This document shows, in pieces, positions 18,705 through 48,400 of a stretch of DNA of 64,000 bases. This DNA comes from Pseudomonas pergaminensis. GTDB taxonomy: Bacteria > Pseudomonadota > Gammaproteobacteria > Pseudomonadales > Pseudomonadaceae. The notes under the pieces are model-generated. The model was not told where the DNA came from. It was given only the letters and a program-made list of their open reading frames with translations, and did no database searches. The stretch spans positions 2,480,001-2,544,000 of the forward strand of contig NZ_CP078013.2 in NCBI RefSeq assembly GCF_024112395.2. Direction: 5' to 3'. Every line of letters starts with the position of its first letter. The first letter of the stretch is position 1. Position numbers and translations under genes: made by a program.

Positions 18705-19877
18705 ATGGCAAACCCCTACGCCGAGTTGTTCCAGGCCCCCGGTGCCCGGGCCTTTGTACTGGCGGGCATGCTGGCGCGCATGCCCGTGTCGATGACCGGG
18801 ATTGGCCTGATCACCATGCTGGCGCAGGTGCACGGCGGCTACGGCCTGGCGGGCTCGGTAGCGGCGGTGTTTGCCCTGGCCACGGCGTTTTGCGCGCCGC
18901 AGGTTTCACGCCTGGTGGACCGCTACAGCCAGGGCCGGGTGCTGCCGATTGCCGCGCTGATCGGCGGCGGGGCGTTGTTGATGTTGCTGCTGTGTACCCG
19001 CTTGCAGGCGCCGAACTGGACGCTGTTTCTGTTCGCGGCCCTGGCCGGTTGCATGCCCAACATGTCGGCCATGGTGCGGGCGCGCTGGACCGAGGTCTAC
19101 CGAGGCCAGCCCAAGCTGCAGACCGCCTTTGCGCTGGAATCGGTGTTGGACGAGGTGTGCTTTATCATCGGCCCGCCGATCTCGGTGGGGCTGAGCGTGG
19201 TGCTGTTCCCGGAAGCGGGGCCCTTGGTGGCGGCGCTGTTGCTGGCGGTGGGCGTCACCACCTTTGTACTGCAGCGCGCGACCGAGCCTCCTGTCCATGC
19301 ACATCTGGACCATCACGGCCGCTGGCTGATCGCTTCACCCCCGGTGCTGATCCTGATGATCCTGCTGCTGGCCATGGGCGTGATCGTCGGAGTGGTGGAC
19401 GTGGTCAGCGTCGCCTTTGCCCAGCACCAGGGCCAGCCGGCGGCGGCGAGCATCGTGCTGTCGGTGTATGCCATCGGCTCGTGCCTGGCGGGGCTGGCGT
19501 TCGGCACGCTCAAGCTCAAGGCGCCGCTGCCCCGGCAGTTCCTGTACTGCGGCGTGGCTACGGCGCTGACTACCTTGCCGCTGCTGCTGGTGAGCAATAT
19601 TCCCGGGCTGGCGGTGGCGATCTTTATCTCCGGGCTGTTCTTCGCCCCCACGCTGATCGTGTCCATGGCCCTGGTGGAGCAGATCGTGCCCGCCAGTCGC
19701 CTGACCGAAGGCATGACCTGGCTGATCACCGGCCTCAGCATCGGCGTGGCCATCGGCGCCGCGAGTTCCGGTTGGATGATCGACCACTTCGGCGCCACCA
19801 GCGGGTTCTACGTGGCGTTGGCGGCGGGGGCGGTGGTGCTGGGGGCGGCAGTGTTGGGTTATCGGCGGTTGGGGTGA
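18705..19877 (+). CDS. MFS-family transporter
   Basis: This 390-residue major facilitator has about twelve hydrophobic segments. The region around VSRLVDRYSQGRVLP (about residues 65-80) resembles the loop 2-3 motif GxLaDrxGrr of the family. Similar TetR-linked members act as drug or metabolite exporters, but the substrate cannot be told. The ATG at 18705 is preceded by AGGAAGAGG; upstream in-frame starts lack a ribosome site. The stop abuts the stop of convergent hicB without any gap. Confidence 0.83.
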   Translation: MANPYAELFQAPGARAFVLAGMLARMPVSMTGIGLITMLAQVHGGYGLAGSVAAVFALATAFCAPQVSRLVDRYSQGRVLPIAALIGGGALLMLLLCTRLQAPNWTLFLFAALAGCMPNMSAMVRARWTEVYRGQPKLQTAFALESVLDEVCFIIGPPISVGLSVVLFPEAGPLVAALLLAVGVTTFVLQRATEPPVHAHLDHHGRWLIASPPVLILMILLLAMGVIVGVVDVVSVAFAQHQGQPAAASIVLSVYAIGSCLAGLAFGTLKLKAPLPRQFLYCGVATALTTLPLLLVSNIPGLAVAIFISGLFFAPTLIVSMALVEQIVPASRLTEGMTWLITGLSIGVAIGAASSGWMIDHFGATSGFYVALAAGAVVLGAAVLGYRRLG

Positions 19878-20243
19878 TCAGCTAACCGCAGGGCACGGGT
19901 CGTTGCCATGATGTTGTAAAAACTCATTCAAGGCCTGGCGTGTCAGGTCATTGAGGGTCACTTTTTTGCGGGTCGCCGCCAGGGCTGCCGCCAAGTGCAA
20001 GTCATGGCCGACGCGTACGTTGAATGAACCCTTGCAGGGTTTTTCCGGTGTTTGCCCCAGGGCCTGGCAGGTGGCGAGGTAGTCGTCCACCGCCTCCCGG
20101 AACGCGCCGTCCAGCTCGGCGACGGTTTTTCCTTCGTAGCTCACCAGCGCCTTGATGAACAGAATCTTGCCGAACAGGCAGTTGTCTTCGAGGCTGGCTT
20201 CGATAGAGCCGATGTAGCCTTTGTGTTGCAGTTGATTGTTCAC
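19878..20243 (-). CDS. hicB: HicB-family antitoxin
   Basis: This 121-residue antitoxin has the partial RNase H-like HicB fold at the N-terminus (GYIGSIEASLEDNCLFGKIL) and a C-terminal ribbon-helix-helix DNA-binding segment (FNVRVGHDLHLAAALAA to LNDLTRQALNEFL). It would neutralise HicA and repress the pair. The start overlaps the hicA stop by four bases, so the two are translationally coupled. The order toxin-then-antitoxin is normal for hicAB. Confidence 0.9.
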   Translation of the reverse strand: MNNQLQHKGYIGSIEASLEDNCLFGKILFIKALVSYEGKTVAELDGAFREAVDDYLATCQALGQTPEKPCKGSFNVRVGHDLHLAAALAATRKKVTLNDLTRQALNEFLQHHGNDPCPAVS

Positions 20244-20491
20244 TGAATCAGTTCTCCTGATTTCAATTGCTCGATGATCTGGCGCCGAATGTAGTGTTTC
20301 AGTTCGTTGCCCGGGTGAGGCTTGTGCAAGGTAATCATTGCACTGGGGTCACCGATGTCGAATTTGACGCGGCTTCCAGCCCCTTCAATCTGTGTGTAGC
20401 CCAGCCGGCGCAGCAGTGTCACGCGTTCGGGCCAGGTAAATGCCGTGTGCTCGTTGAGCAGTTTGGCGAGCAGCTTTTCATTTTTGGACAC
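20240..20491 (-). CDS. hicA: HicA-family mRNA interferase toxin
   Basis: This 83-residue toxin has the compact dsRBD-like HicA fold. Conserved elements are LLRRLGY, GAGSRVKF and TLHKPHPG followed by a C-terminal helix (LKHYIRRQIIEQL); the His of the LHKPHP block is the likely catalytic residue. HicA cleaves mRNA when its antitoxin is lost. It starts with GTG, supported by AGGGAA upstream. The module lies immediately upstream of the pyoverdine synthetases and is transcribed away from them. Confidence 0.88.
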   Translation of the reverse strand: MSKNEKLLAKLLNEHTAFTWPERVTLLRRLGYTQIEGAGSRVKFDIGDPSAMITLHKPHPGNELKHYIRRQIIEQLKSGELIQ

Positions 20492-20504
20492 GGCGTTCCC
20501 TGCG

Positions 20505-20524
20505 TGTAACTAAATGTAGTTGCA
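20505..20524. promoter_or_regulatory. Candidate HicB operator
   Basis: TGTAACTA-AATG-TAGTTGCA is an inverted repeat matching at 7 of 8 positions, centred 23 bp upstream of the hicA start codon. Its place fits autoregulation by the HicB ribbon-helix-helix domain. Confidence 0.45.
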
Positions 20525-20623
20525 AAAAGTGGTGTTCGTCAATGCTAGCTCGTCTTTCGCTGGGCTTGCTGAGATTGATGTAACCCTTGATGACACCTCG
20601 CGCCGTACCTCCCATGCCCTCGC

Positions 20624-20646
20624 TAATTTTTCCCTCTGCGGTTCGT
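20624..20646 (+). promoter_or_regulatory. Degenerate PvdS box upstream of pvdI
   Basis: TAATT (20624-20628), 15 bp, CGT (20644-20646), 55 bp before the pvdI ATG. It differs from the TAAAT-N16-CGT boxes seen elsewhere in this window by one base and one spacer position. It is the best candidate in the 210-bp gap. A TAAAT at 20511 has its next CGT 21 bp away, which is too far. Confidence 0.4.
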
Positions 20647-20701
20647 TTTATAGGGACGACGTGCCTTTGTGCTTCCCGCCTATTGCTCCGGACTCCAAGA
20701 A

Positions 20702-31702
<11,001 letters not shown>

Positions 31703-31705
31703 ACC

Positions 31706-39487
<7,782 letters not shown>

Positions 39488-39497
39488 GGGGCGTGGC

Positions 39498-42400
39498 GTG
39501 CAAGCATTAATCGAGTCGGTAGGGTCACTTTCGGCGCAACAAAAGAAAGCGCTGGCGGTAATGCTCAAGCAGCAAGGCATCAACCTGTTTGAGATTGCCC
39601 CGGTTTTCAAGCGTCAGGAAGGTGAGCCCCTTCGGCTCTCTTATGCTCAGGAGCGGCAGTGGTTTTTGTGGCAGTTGGAGCCGCAGAGCCCGGCCTACCA
39701 CCTGCCGCGCGCCCTGCGGTTGAAAGGCCGCCTTGACCGGGCGGCCTTGCAACGCAGCTTCGACAGCCTGATCGCCCGCCACGAAAGCCTGCGCACCTAC
39801 TTGCATGAGGATCTTGACCAAGTGCTGCAAGTGGTCAGGCCTGAATTGCAGCTGGATATCCCCCTCGAAACGGGTGACGCCGCGCAGCTTGAAGCCCAGG
39901 TGCAAGCGGAGGTCGCCCGGCCGTTTGACCTGCAACAAGGCCCGCTGCTGCGGGTCAAGTTGCTGCAGGTGGCGCCCGATGATCACGTGTTGGTGCTGGT
40001 GTTGCACCACATCGTCTCCGATGGTTGGTCGATGCAGGTGATGGTCGACGAACTGGTGCAGTTGTACGTCGCCTACAGCCAGGGCCAAGACCTGCGCCTG
40101 CCGGACTTGCCGATTCAATACCCGGACTACGCCTTGTGGCAGCGCAGTTGGATGGAAGCCGGCGAAAAAGAGCGTCAGCTCGGTTATTGGTGCGAGCGGT
40201 TAGGCGGCGAGCAGCCAGTGTTGGAGTTGCCGCTTGATCATCCGCGTCCGGCCGTGCAGAGCTATCGCGGTGCGCGCCTGGACATTGGCCTGGACGCGGC
40301 ACTGGTCACCGGCCTCAAGGCGTTGGCCCAGCGCGAAGGCGTGACGCTGTTCATGTTGTTGCTGGCGTCGTTCCAGACCCTGTTGTATCGCTACAGCGGG
40401 CAGTCGGACATCCGCGTTGGCGTGCCGATTGCCAACCGCAATCGTTCGGAAACCGAGCGGTTGATCGGCTTTTTCGTCAACACCCAGGTACTCAAGGCCG
40501 ACATCGACGGGCAAATGACCTTCAGCCAGTTGCTGGCCCAGGTCAAGCAGCGTGCGCTGGAGGCCCAGAGTCATCAGGACCTGCCGTTCGAACAGTTGGT
40601 GGAGGCCTTGCAGCCCGAGCGCAGCCTGAGCCACAACCCACTGTTCCAAGTGATGTTCAACCATCAGACCGAAGGCCGTCGGGTACGTGGTGAGCAGCAG
40701 TTGCCGGGGCTGGCGGTGGAAACCCTGGAGTGGGACAGCCTGAGTGCGCAGTTCGACCTGAGCCTGGATACCCAGGAATCGCCCGAAGGCATTTGGGCGT
40801 CGCTGACCTATGCCACTGACCTGTTCGACGTGGCGACCGTGCAGCGCATGGCTGAGCATTGGCAAACGTTGTTGCGTTCAGTGGTCGGGCGCGCCGGCAA
40901 TCGCATTGCGCAACTCGCGATGCTGGTCGACGACGAGCAACGCCGGTTGTTGCAAGACTGGAACCACAGCGCGGCGGCGTTTGAGGACCTTGTGGGTGTA
41001 CAGGGATTGTTTGAAGCCCAGGTTCAGCAGCATCCCGACGCGGTTGCCTTGTGCCTGGACGATCAGTCCATCAGTTACGCTGAGCTGAACCGTCAGGCAA
41101 ACCGTCTAGCCCATCACTTGATCAGTCTGGGCATTGGCCCGGAAGTGTTGGTGGGCGTGGCGGTCGAGCGCTCGTTCGATATGGTGGTGAGCCTGCTGGC
41201 GGTGCTCAAGGCCGGCGGCGCCTACGTGCCGCTGGACCCGCAATACCCGCGTGAACGCCTGCTGCATATGCTCGAAGACAGCGGCGTGCGCCTGGTGCTG
41301 ACCCAGGCCCATGTGTCGATGCCATTGCCCGAAGGCATGGCGACGCTGGACCTGGCGGATGCGCGCCTGGCGCTGTGCCCTGAGCGCGACCCGCAGGTAG
41401 CGGTCTCGCCGCAAAACCTGGCCTACGTAATCTACACCTCGGGCTCCACCGGCAAGCCCAAGGGCGTGGCGATCAACCATGCGGCACTCACCGAGTTTTC
41501 CAGCATTGCCGCGGGTTATTCACGGTTGACCCGTGACGATCGCGTGCTTCAATTCGCGACCCTCAACTTCGACGGTTTCGTCGAGCAGCTGTACCCGGCA
41601 TTGACCCACGGCGCCACCGTGGTGCTGCGCGGTCCGGAGTTGTGGGACAGCGCGCGGTTGTACGATGAAATCATCGCCCAGGGCATTACCCTGGCCGACT
41701 TGCCGACCGCCTATTGGAACCTGTTCCTGCTCGACTGCCTGGCCGCCGGCCCGCGCTCCTACGGCGCGCTTCGCCAGATCCACATCGGCGGCGAAGCCAT
41801 GCCGCTGGACGGTCCGGCACAGTGGTTGAACGCCGGGCTCGGCCATGTGCGTTTGCTCAACACCTATGGCCCGACCGAAGCCACCGTGGTGTCGAGCGTG
41901 CTGGACTGCACGGCGGGCACCGAACTGATCGGCGCCACCGCCAGCCCGATTGGCCGCTCGCTGCCAGGTCGCGCGTTGTATGTACTGGGTCGCGATCTGA
42001 ACCTGGCACCGTTGGGCGCCGTGGGCGAGTTGTATATCGGCAGCCGCTGTGGCCTGGCGCGTGCCTATCTGAACCGTGCGTTGCTGACGGCTGAGCGTTT
42101 TGTGCCGGACCCTTTCGGTGAGGCCGGCGAGCGTCTGTACCGTACCGGCGACCTGGCACGCTACCGCGCTGACGGTGTAATCGAGTACGTCGGCCGGGTC
42201 GACCATCAAGTGAAAATCCGCGGTTTCCGCATCGAGCTGGGTGAAATCGAAGCGCTGTTGCTGGCCCAGGCGGGCGTGCGTGAGACGCTGGTGTTGGCGG
42301 CCGACAACCAGCTCGTTGCTTATTTGGTTGCCGAGCAAAACAACGCCGAAGCACTCAAGTCGATCCTGCGTGAACAATTACCGGATTACATGGTGCCTGC

Positions 42401-45400
42401 GCACCTGATCTTCCTTGAACGCATGCCGCTGAACCCGAATGGCAAGCTGGACCGCCAGGCACTGCCCAAGCCGGATGCCAGCCAATCGCAGCAGGTGTGG
42501 GTCGCGCCGGTCACCGAACTGGAGCAGCAAGTCGCTGCAGTGTGGGCCGATATTCTCGGCGCCGAGCGGGTAGGGCTGACTGATCACTTCTTTGAGATGG
42601 GCGGGCATTCGTTGTTGGCGATGCAGGTGGTGTCGCGCCTGCGTCATGCATTGGGGCGTGAAGTCCCGCTGAAACTGATGTTCGAGCAACCGCGCCTTGA
42701 AGGTTTTGCCGCCACACTGCAGGCACTGGAGGCGCCGGAAGGTGAGCAGGCGCCGCCGCTGCTGGCGGTCGGCCGCGAACACCCACTGCCGCTGTCTTAC
42801 GCCCAGGAGCGCCAGTGGTTTCTCTGGCAGTTGGACCCGGACAGCGCTGCGTACCATATCCCCAGCGCCTTGCGCCTCAAGGGGGCTTTGGATGTCTCGG
42901 CGCTGCAACGCAGTTTCGAGGCCCTGGTGGCGCGCCATGAAAGCCTGCGAACCCATGTGCAAGTGCAGCCGGAGGGCGCGCGGCAAGTGATTCGAACTGA
43001 CGCCGCCTTGCCGATCAGGTTGGGCGAGGTCAACGAGACCGACCTACAGGCCCAGGTCGAGGCCGAGATCGCCCGGCCATTCGATTTGCAAGAGGGGCCG
43101 TTGTTGCGCGTGACCCTCCTGCGCCTGGCCGAAGACGACCATGTGTTGGTGCTGGTGCAGCATCACATTGTGTCCGATGGTTGGTCGATGCAAGTGATGG
43201 TCGATGAGTGGGTGCAGTTGTATGCCGCATTCAGTCAGGGCCGGACGCCAGACCTGCCGGGTATGCCGATCCAGTACGCCGACTATGCCGTGTGGCAACG
43301 CACCTGGATGGAGGCTGGGGAAAAGGCCCGCCAGCTCGATTACTGGCGTGACCTGCTCGGCGGTGAACAACCCGTGCTGGAATTGCCGTTCGACCATCAG
43401 CGCCCGGCACAACAGAGCCATCGCGGCGCGCGCCTGGACGTAGCGCTGCCGACCACCCTGGCCGCCGAGCTCAAGGCCTTGGCCCAGGCGCAGGGCGTGA
43501 CCCTGTTCATGTTGCTGCTGGCCTCGTTCCAGACCTTGTTGCACCGCTACAGCGGCCAGCAGGACATTCGGGTCGGTGTGCCGATCGCCAACCGCAACCG
43601 GGTCGAGACCGAGCGGCTGATCGGCTTTTTCGTCAATACCCAGGTGCTCAAGGCCGATATCGATGGGCAAACCACCGTTGCCCAGTTACTGGCCCAGGTC
43701 AAGCAGCGCGCGCTGGAAGCCCAGGCGCACCAGGACCTGCCGTTCGAGCAACTGGTCGAAGCCTTGCAGCCCGAGCGTAGCCTGAGTCTCAACCCGCTGT
43801 TCCAGGTGATGTTCAACTACCAGGCCGAAGGTCGCACCGGTGATGAACCCCAGGCGCTGGCGCAGTTGCGCATCGAAGGCTTGGCGTGGGACCGGCGTAC
43901 CGCCCATTTCGACCTTGACCTGGATGTCCAGCAAAGTCCCGACGGGCTCTGGGCGTCGCTGGGGTATGCCACCGACCTGTTCGAAGCGTCGACTATCGAA
44001 CGCATGGCGCGGCATTGGCAGAACCTGTTGCAGGCGATGGTTGCCGATCAAGAGCAAACCATCGCGCACCTGAATCTGCTTGACTTTGATGAGCAGCAAC
44101 ACATTCTTCAACTGTGGAACCAGGCAGATGCAGGCTTCTCGGCCGAGCGTCTTGTGCATGAGTTGGTGGCTGATCGCGCCAGGGAAAACCCTCAGGCGAT
44201 CGCCGTCAAATTCGACGCGCAAACCCTGAGCTATGGCGAGCTGGACAGCCAGGCCAATCGCCTGGCCCACGCCTTGATCGCCCGCGGCGTCGGCCCGGAA
44301 GTGCGCGTGGCGATCGCCATGCCACGCAGCGCCGAAAGCCTGGTGGCGTTCCTTGCGGTGATGAAAGCCGGTGGCGTGTATGTGCCGCTGGACATCGAAT
44401 ACCCGCGTGACCGCCTGCTGTACATGATGCAAGACAGCCGTGCGCAATTGTTGCTGACCCATAGCCGTGCGTTGCAGCAACTGCCGATTCCCGAGGGCTT
44501 GGACACCCTGGCGATTGATCGCACCGATGACTGGGCGGATTACGCCGACACGGCGCCAGAAGTGGCATTGGACGGCGATAACCTGGCCTACGTGATCTAC
44601 ACCTCCGGCTCCACCGGCATGCCCAAGGGCGTGGCGGTGTCCCATGGCCCGTTGGTGGCGCACATCATCGCCACTGGCGAGCGCTATGAAACCAGCCCGT
44701 CTGACTGTGAACTGCACTTCATGTCGTTCGCCTTCGACGGCTCCCACGAAGGCTGGATGCATCCGCTGATCAACGGTGCCAGCGTGTTGATCCGTGACGA
44801 CAGCCTGTGGCTGCCCGAATACACCTACGCACAAATGCACCGCCACAATGTGACCATGGCGGTGTTCCCGCCGGTGTACCTGCAACAGTTGGCTGAGCAT
44901 GCCGAGCGTGACGGCAACCCACCCAAAGTGCGTGTGTACTGCTTTGGCGGTGATGCGGTAGCCCAGGCCAGCTACGACCTGGCCTGGCGCGCACTCAAGC
45001 CGACTTACCTGTTCAACGGTTACGGCCCGACTGAAACCGTGGTCACGCCGTTGCTGTGGAAGGCTCGCCGTGGCGATCCATGCGGTGCCGTCTACGCGCC
45101 CATCGGCACGCTGTTGGGCAACCGCAGCGGCTACGTGCTGGACTCGCAACTCAACCTGCAACCCATCGGCGTAGCTGGCGAGTTGTACCTGGGCGGCGAG
45201 GGCGTGGCCCGTGGATATCTTGAGCGCCCAGCACTGACCGCCGAGCGTTTCGTGCCGGACCCATTCGGCAAACCTGGCAGCCGCGTGTATCGCAGCGGCG
45301 ACCTGACCCGTGGCCGTCCGGATGGCGTGGTGGATTACCTCGGGCGTGTCGACCATCAGGTGAAGATCCGTGGTTTCCGCATCGAACTGGGCGAGATCGA

Positions 45401-48400
45401 AGCGCGCCTGCGTGAGCAGGACAACGTTGGCGAAACCGTGGTGGTCGCCCAGGACGGTCCGACCGGCAAACAACTGGTGGCGTATGTCGTGCCGGCCGAG
45501 GGTTCGCTCGCCAATGAAACCCAATTGCGCGAAACCTTGCGCCGTGCGCTGAAAACCCATCTGCCGGATTACATGGTGCCCGCGCACTTCATGTTCCTGG
45601 CGCAGATGCCGCTGACCCCCAACGGCAAGCTCGACCGCAAGAGCCTGCCGCAGCCGGACACCGGGCAGTCGCAAGGCGTCTGGGTTGAGCCGGTAACGCC
45701 GTTGCAGCAGCAGGTCGCGGCGATCTGGGCGCAGGTGTTGGGGGCCGAGCGCATCGGCCTGAACGATCACTTCTTCGAGCTTGGCGGGCATTCGTTGCTG
45801 GCCATGCAGGTGATCTCGCGTGTGCGTCAGCTGCTTGGACGAGAGGTCGCCTTGCGCACTTTGTTCGAGGCGCCGCAGTTGGAAGGCTTTGTGTTGGCCT
45901 TGCAGGCTGCGGACCAGACGCTGGCGCCGCCGATGCTGGCGGTCGGGCGTGACCAGCCGTTGGCGCTGTCGTTTGCTCAGGAACGCCAGTGGTTCCTTTG
46001 GCAACTGGACCCGCACAGCGCGGCTTACCATATTCCCAGCGTGTTACGCCTTAACGGGCACTTGGACCAACAGGCCTTGCAGAGCAGCTTTGACGCACTG
46101 GTGCTGCGTCATGAGAGCTTGCGTACCCAGGTCTTCCAGGACGGCGAGCGTGCGGTTCAAGTGATTCGCCCAGCCACTGCGCTGGTGATTGCACGGGCAG
46201 ATGCCGACGCCGCCCATCTTCAACAGCAGGTCGAAGCCGAGATTGCCCGGCCCTTCGACTTGCAGAGTGGCCCCCTGCTGCGCGTCACCTTGCTGCGTCT
46301 GACTGACGTTGAACATGTACTGGTGCTGGTGCAGCATCACATCGTGACAGACGGCTGGTCGATGCAAGTGATGGTCGATGAGTTGGTACAGCTATACGCC
46401 GCCTACAGCCAGGGCCAGACGCCGCAGTTGCCGGAACTGGCGCTGCAATACGCCGATTACGCGCACTGGCAGCGCCAGTGGATGGCGGCGGGCGAGCGCG
46501 AACGTCAATTGGCGTATTGGCAGCAACTGTTAGGCGGCGAACAGCCGGTGCTGGAACTGCCCACTGCGAACGCGCGGCCGGCGCTGCAAAGCTACCGTGG
46601 CGCCAGCCTGCAACTTGAATTGCCGCCCGCGCTGGCGGCCGGGCTCAATGCTCTGGCGCAGCGTGAAGGCGTCACGTTGTTCATGGTGTTGCTGGCGTCT
46701 TTCCAGAGTCTGCTGTACCGCTACAGTGGCCAGCAGGACATCCGCGTCGGTGTGCCAATCGCCAACCGCAGCCGGGTTGAGGTGGAACGTCTTGTCGGGT
46801 TCTTCGTCAACACTCAGGTATTCAAGGCGGATATCGATGGGCAGCTTTCCGTCGGCCAATTGTTGCAGCAGGTCAAGCGCCGCAGCCTGGACGCCCAGAG
46901 CCATCAGGACCTGCCGTTCGAGCAGTTGGTGGAGGCCCTGCAACCAGAGCGCAGCCTCAGCCATAACCCGCTGTTCCAGGTGATGTTCAACCACCAGAGT
47001 GAGGCGGGGTTGATGACGTCGGGGCAGTCACTGCCGGACTTGCGCGTAGAAGTGCTGGATTGGGGCAGCCAGACCGCGCAGTTCGACCTGAGCCTGGACA
47101 CCCAGGCTTCGGCGGAGGGTATCCACGCCACCCTGACGTACGCGACCGACCTGTTTGCGCCCGCCGTTCTCGAGCGCATGCTGGCCCATTGGCAGAACCT
47201 GTTGTGGGGCATGCTGGATGATCCGCAACAGCGGGTCAGCCAGTTGCCGCTGCTGGAGCCTGTCGAACAGCAGACCCTCGTAAGGCAATGGAATGCCACG
47301 GCGCGCGACTATCCGCAACAGCCGGTGCATCAATTGATCGAAGCGCAGGTTGCGCAGACGCCGGATGCCCCCGCACTGGTCTTCGCCGCGCAGCGCCTGA
47401 GCTATGCCGACTTGAACCGGCGCGCCAACCGTCTTGCCCATCACTTGATCCAGGCTGGCGTCGGGCCGGACGTGTTGGTCGGATTGGTCGTGGAGCGTTC
47501 CATCGAGATGGTGGTCGGCCTGCTCGCCGTGCTCAAGGCCGGCGGTGCCTATGTGCCGCTGGACCCGGATTACCCGCCTGAGCGCCTGGCGTACATGCTT
47601 GAAGACAGCGGCGTGAAGCTGCTGTTGACCCAGTCCCACCTGCTGGAACAACTACCGCGTGCCGAAGGCATCGAATACCTGTTGCTGGGCGACTCCGGGT
47701 TCGAAGACTTCCCTGACACCAATCCCGGCCTTGCGCTGGACGGCGAGAGCCTCGCGTATGTGATCTACACCTCCGGCTCCACCGGCCAGCCCAAGGGCGC
47801 GGGCAACCGCCATTCGGCGTTGACCAACCGCTTGTGCTGGATGCAAGAGGCCTACCACTTGACCCCTCGCGATACGGTGTTGCAGAAGACACCGTTCAGC
47901 TTCGACGTGTCGGTTTGGGAGTTCTTCTGGCCGTTGATGACCGGTGCGCGCCTGGTGGTCGCGGCGCCGGGGGATCACCGTGATCCGGCGAGGATGGTGG
48001 CGCTGATCAACGCCGAACAGGTGACGACGCTGCACTTTGTGCCATCGATGCTGCAGGCGTTCATGCAGGATGCGGCAGTCTCCAGTTGCCAGAGCTTGCG
48101 CCGCATTGTGTGCAGCGGTGAAGCGTTGCCGGTGGACGCGCAGCAACAGGTCTTTGCCAAATTGCCTGCGGCCAGCCTGTACAACCTGTACGGGCCGACG
48201 GAGGCCGCCATCGACGTGACCCACTGGACCTGCGTCGATGAACAACGCGACACGGTACCCATCGGCCAGCCGATCGCCAATCTGCAGACCTACGTGTTGG
48301 ATGCCCAGTTGCAAGCGGTGCCCGTCGGCGTGGCGGGCGAGTTGTACTTGGGCGGCCTGGGCCTGGCGCGCGGCTACCACCGCCGTCCCGCGCTGACCGC

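Noticed and set aside
18593..19885. Alternative plus-strand frame of about 430 codons overlapping the MFS gene
   Set aside because: Gly/Arg/Ala-rich composition without membrane segments; the MFS frame has clear helices and a good ribosome site.
20240..20491. HicA considered inactive because it lacks a GSHH block
   Set aside because: This branch has GSRVKF and carries its conserved histidine in LHKPHP, so it looks intact.
20511..20539. TAAAT followed by CGT as a PvdS box for pvdI
   Set aside because: The spacer is 21 bp, too long for PvdS, and the TAAAT is part of the inverted repeat assigned to hicAB.
43686..46031. Minus-strand open frame of about 781 codons inside pvdD
   Set aside because: Antisense shadow of modules 2 and 3; no ribosome site or recognisable motif.
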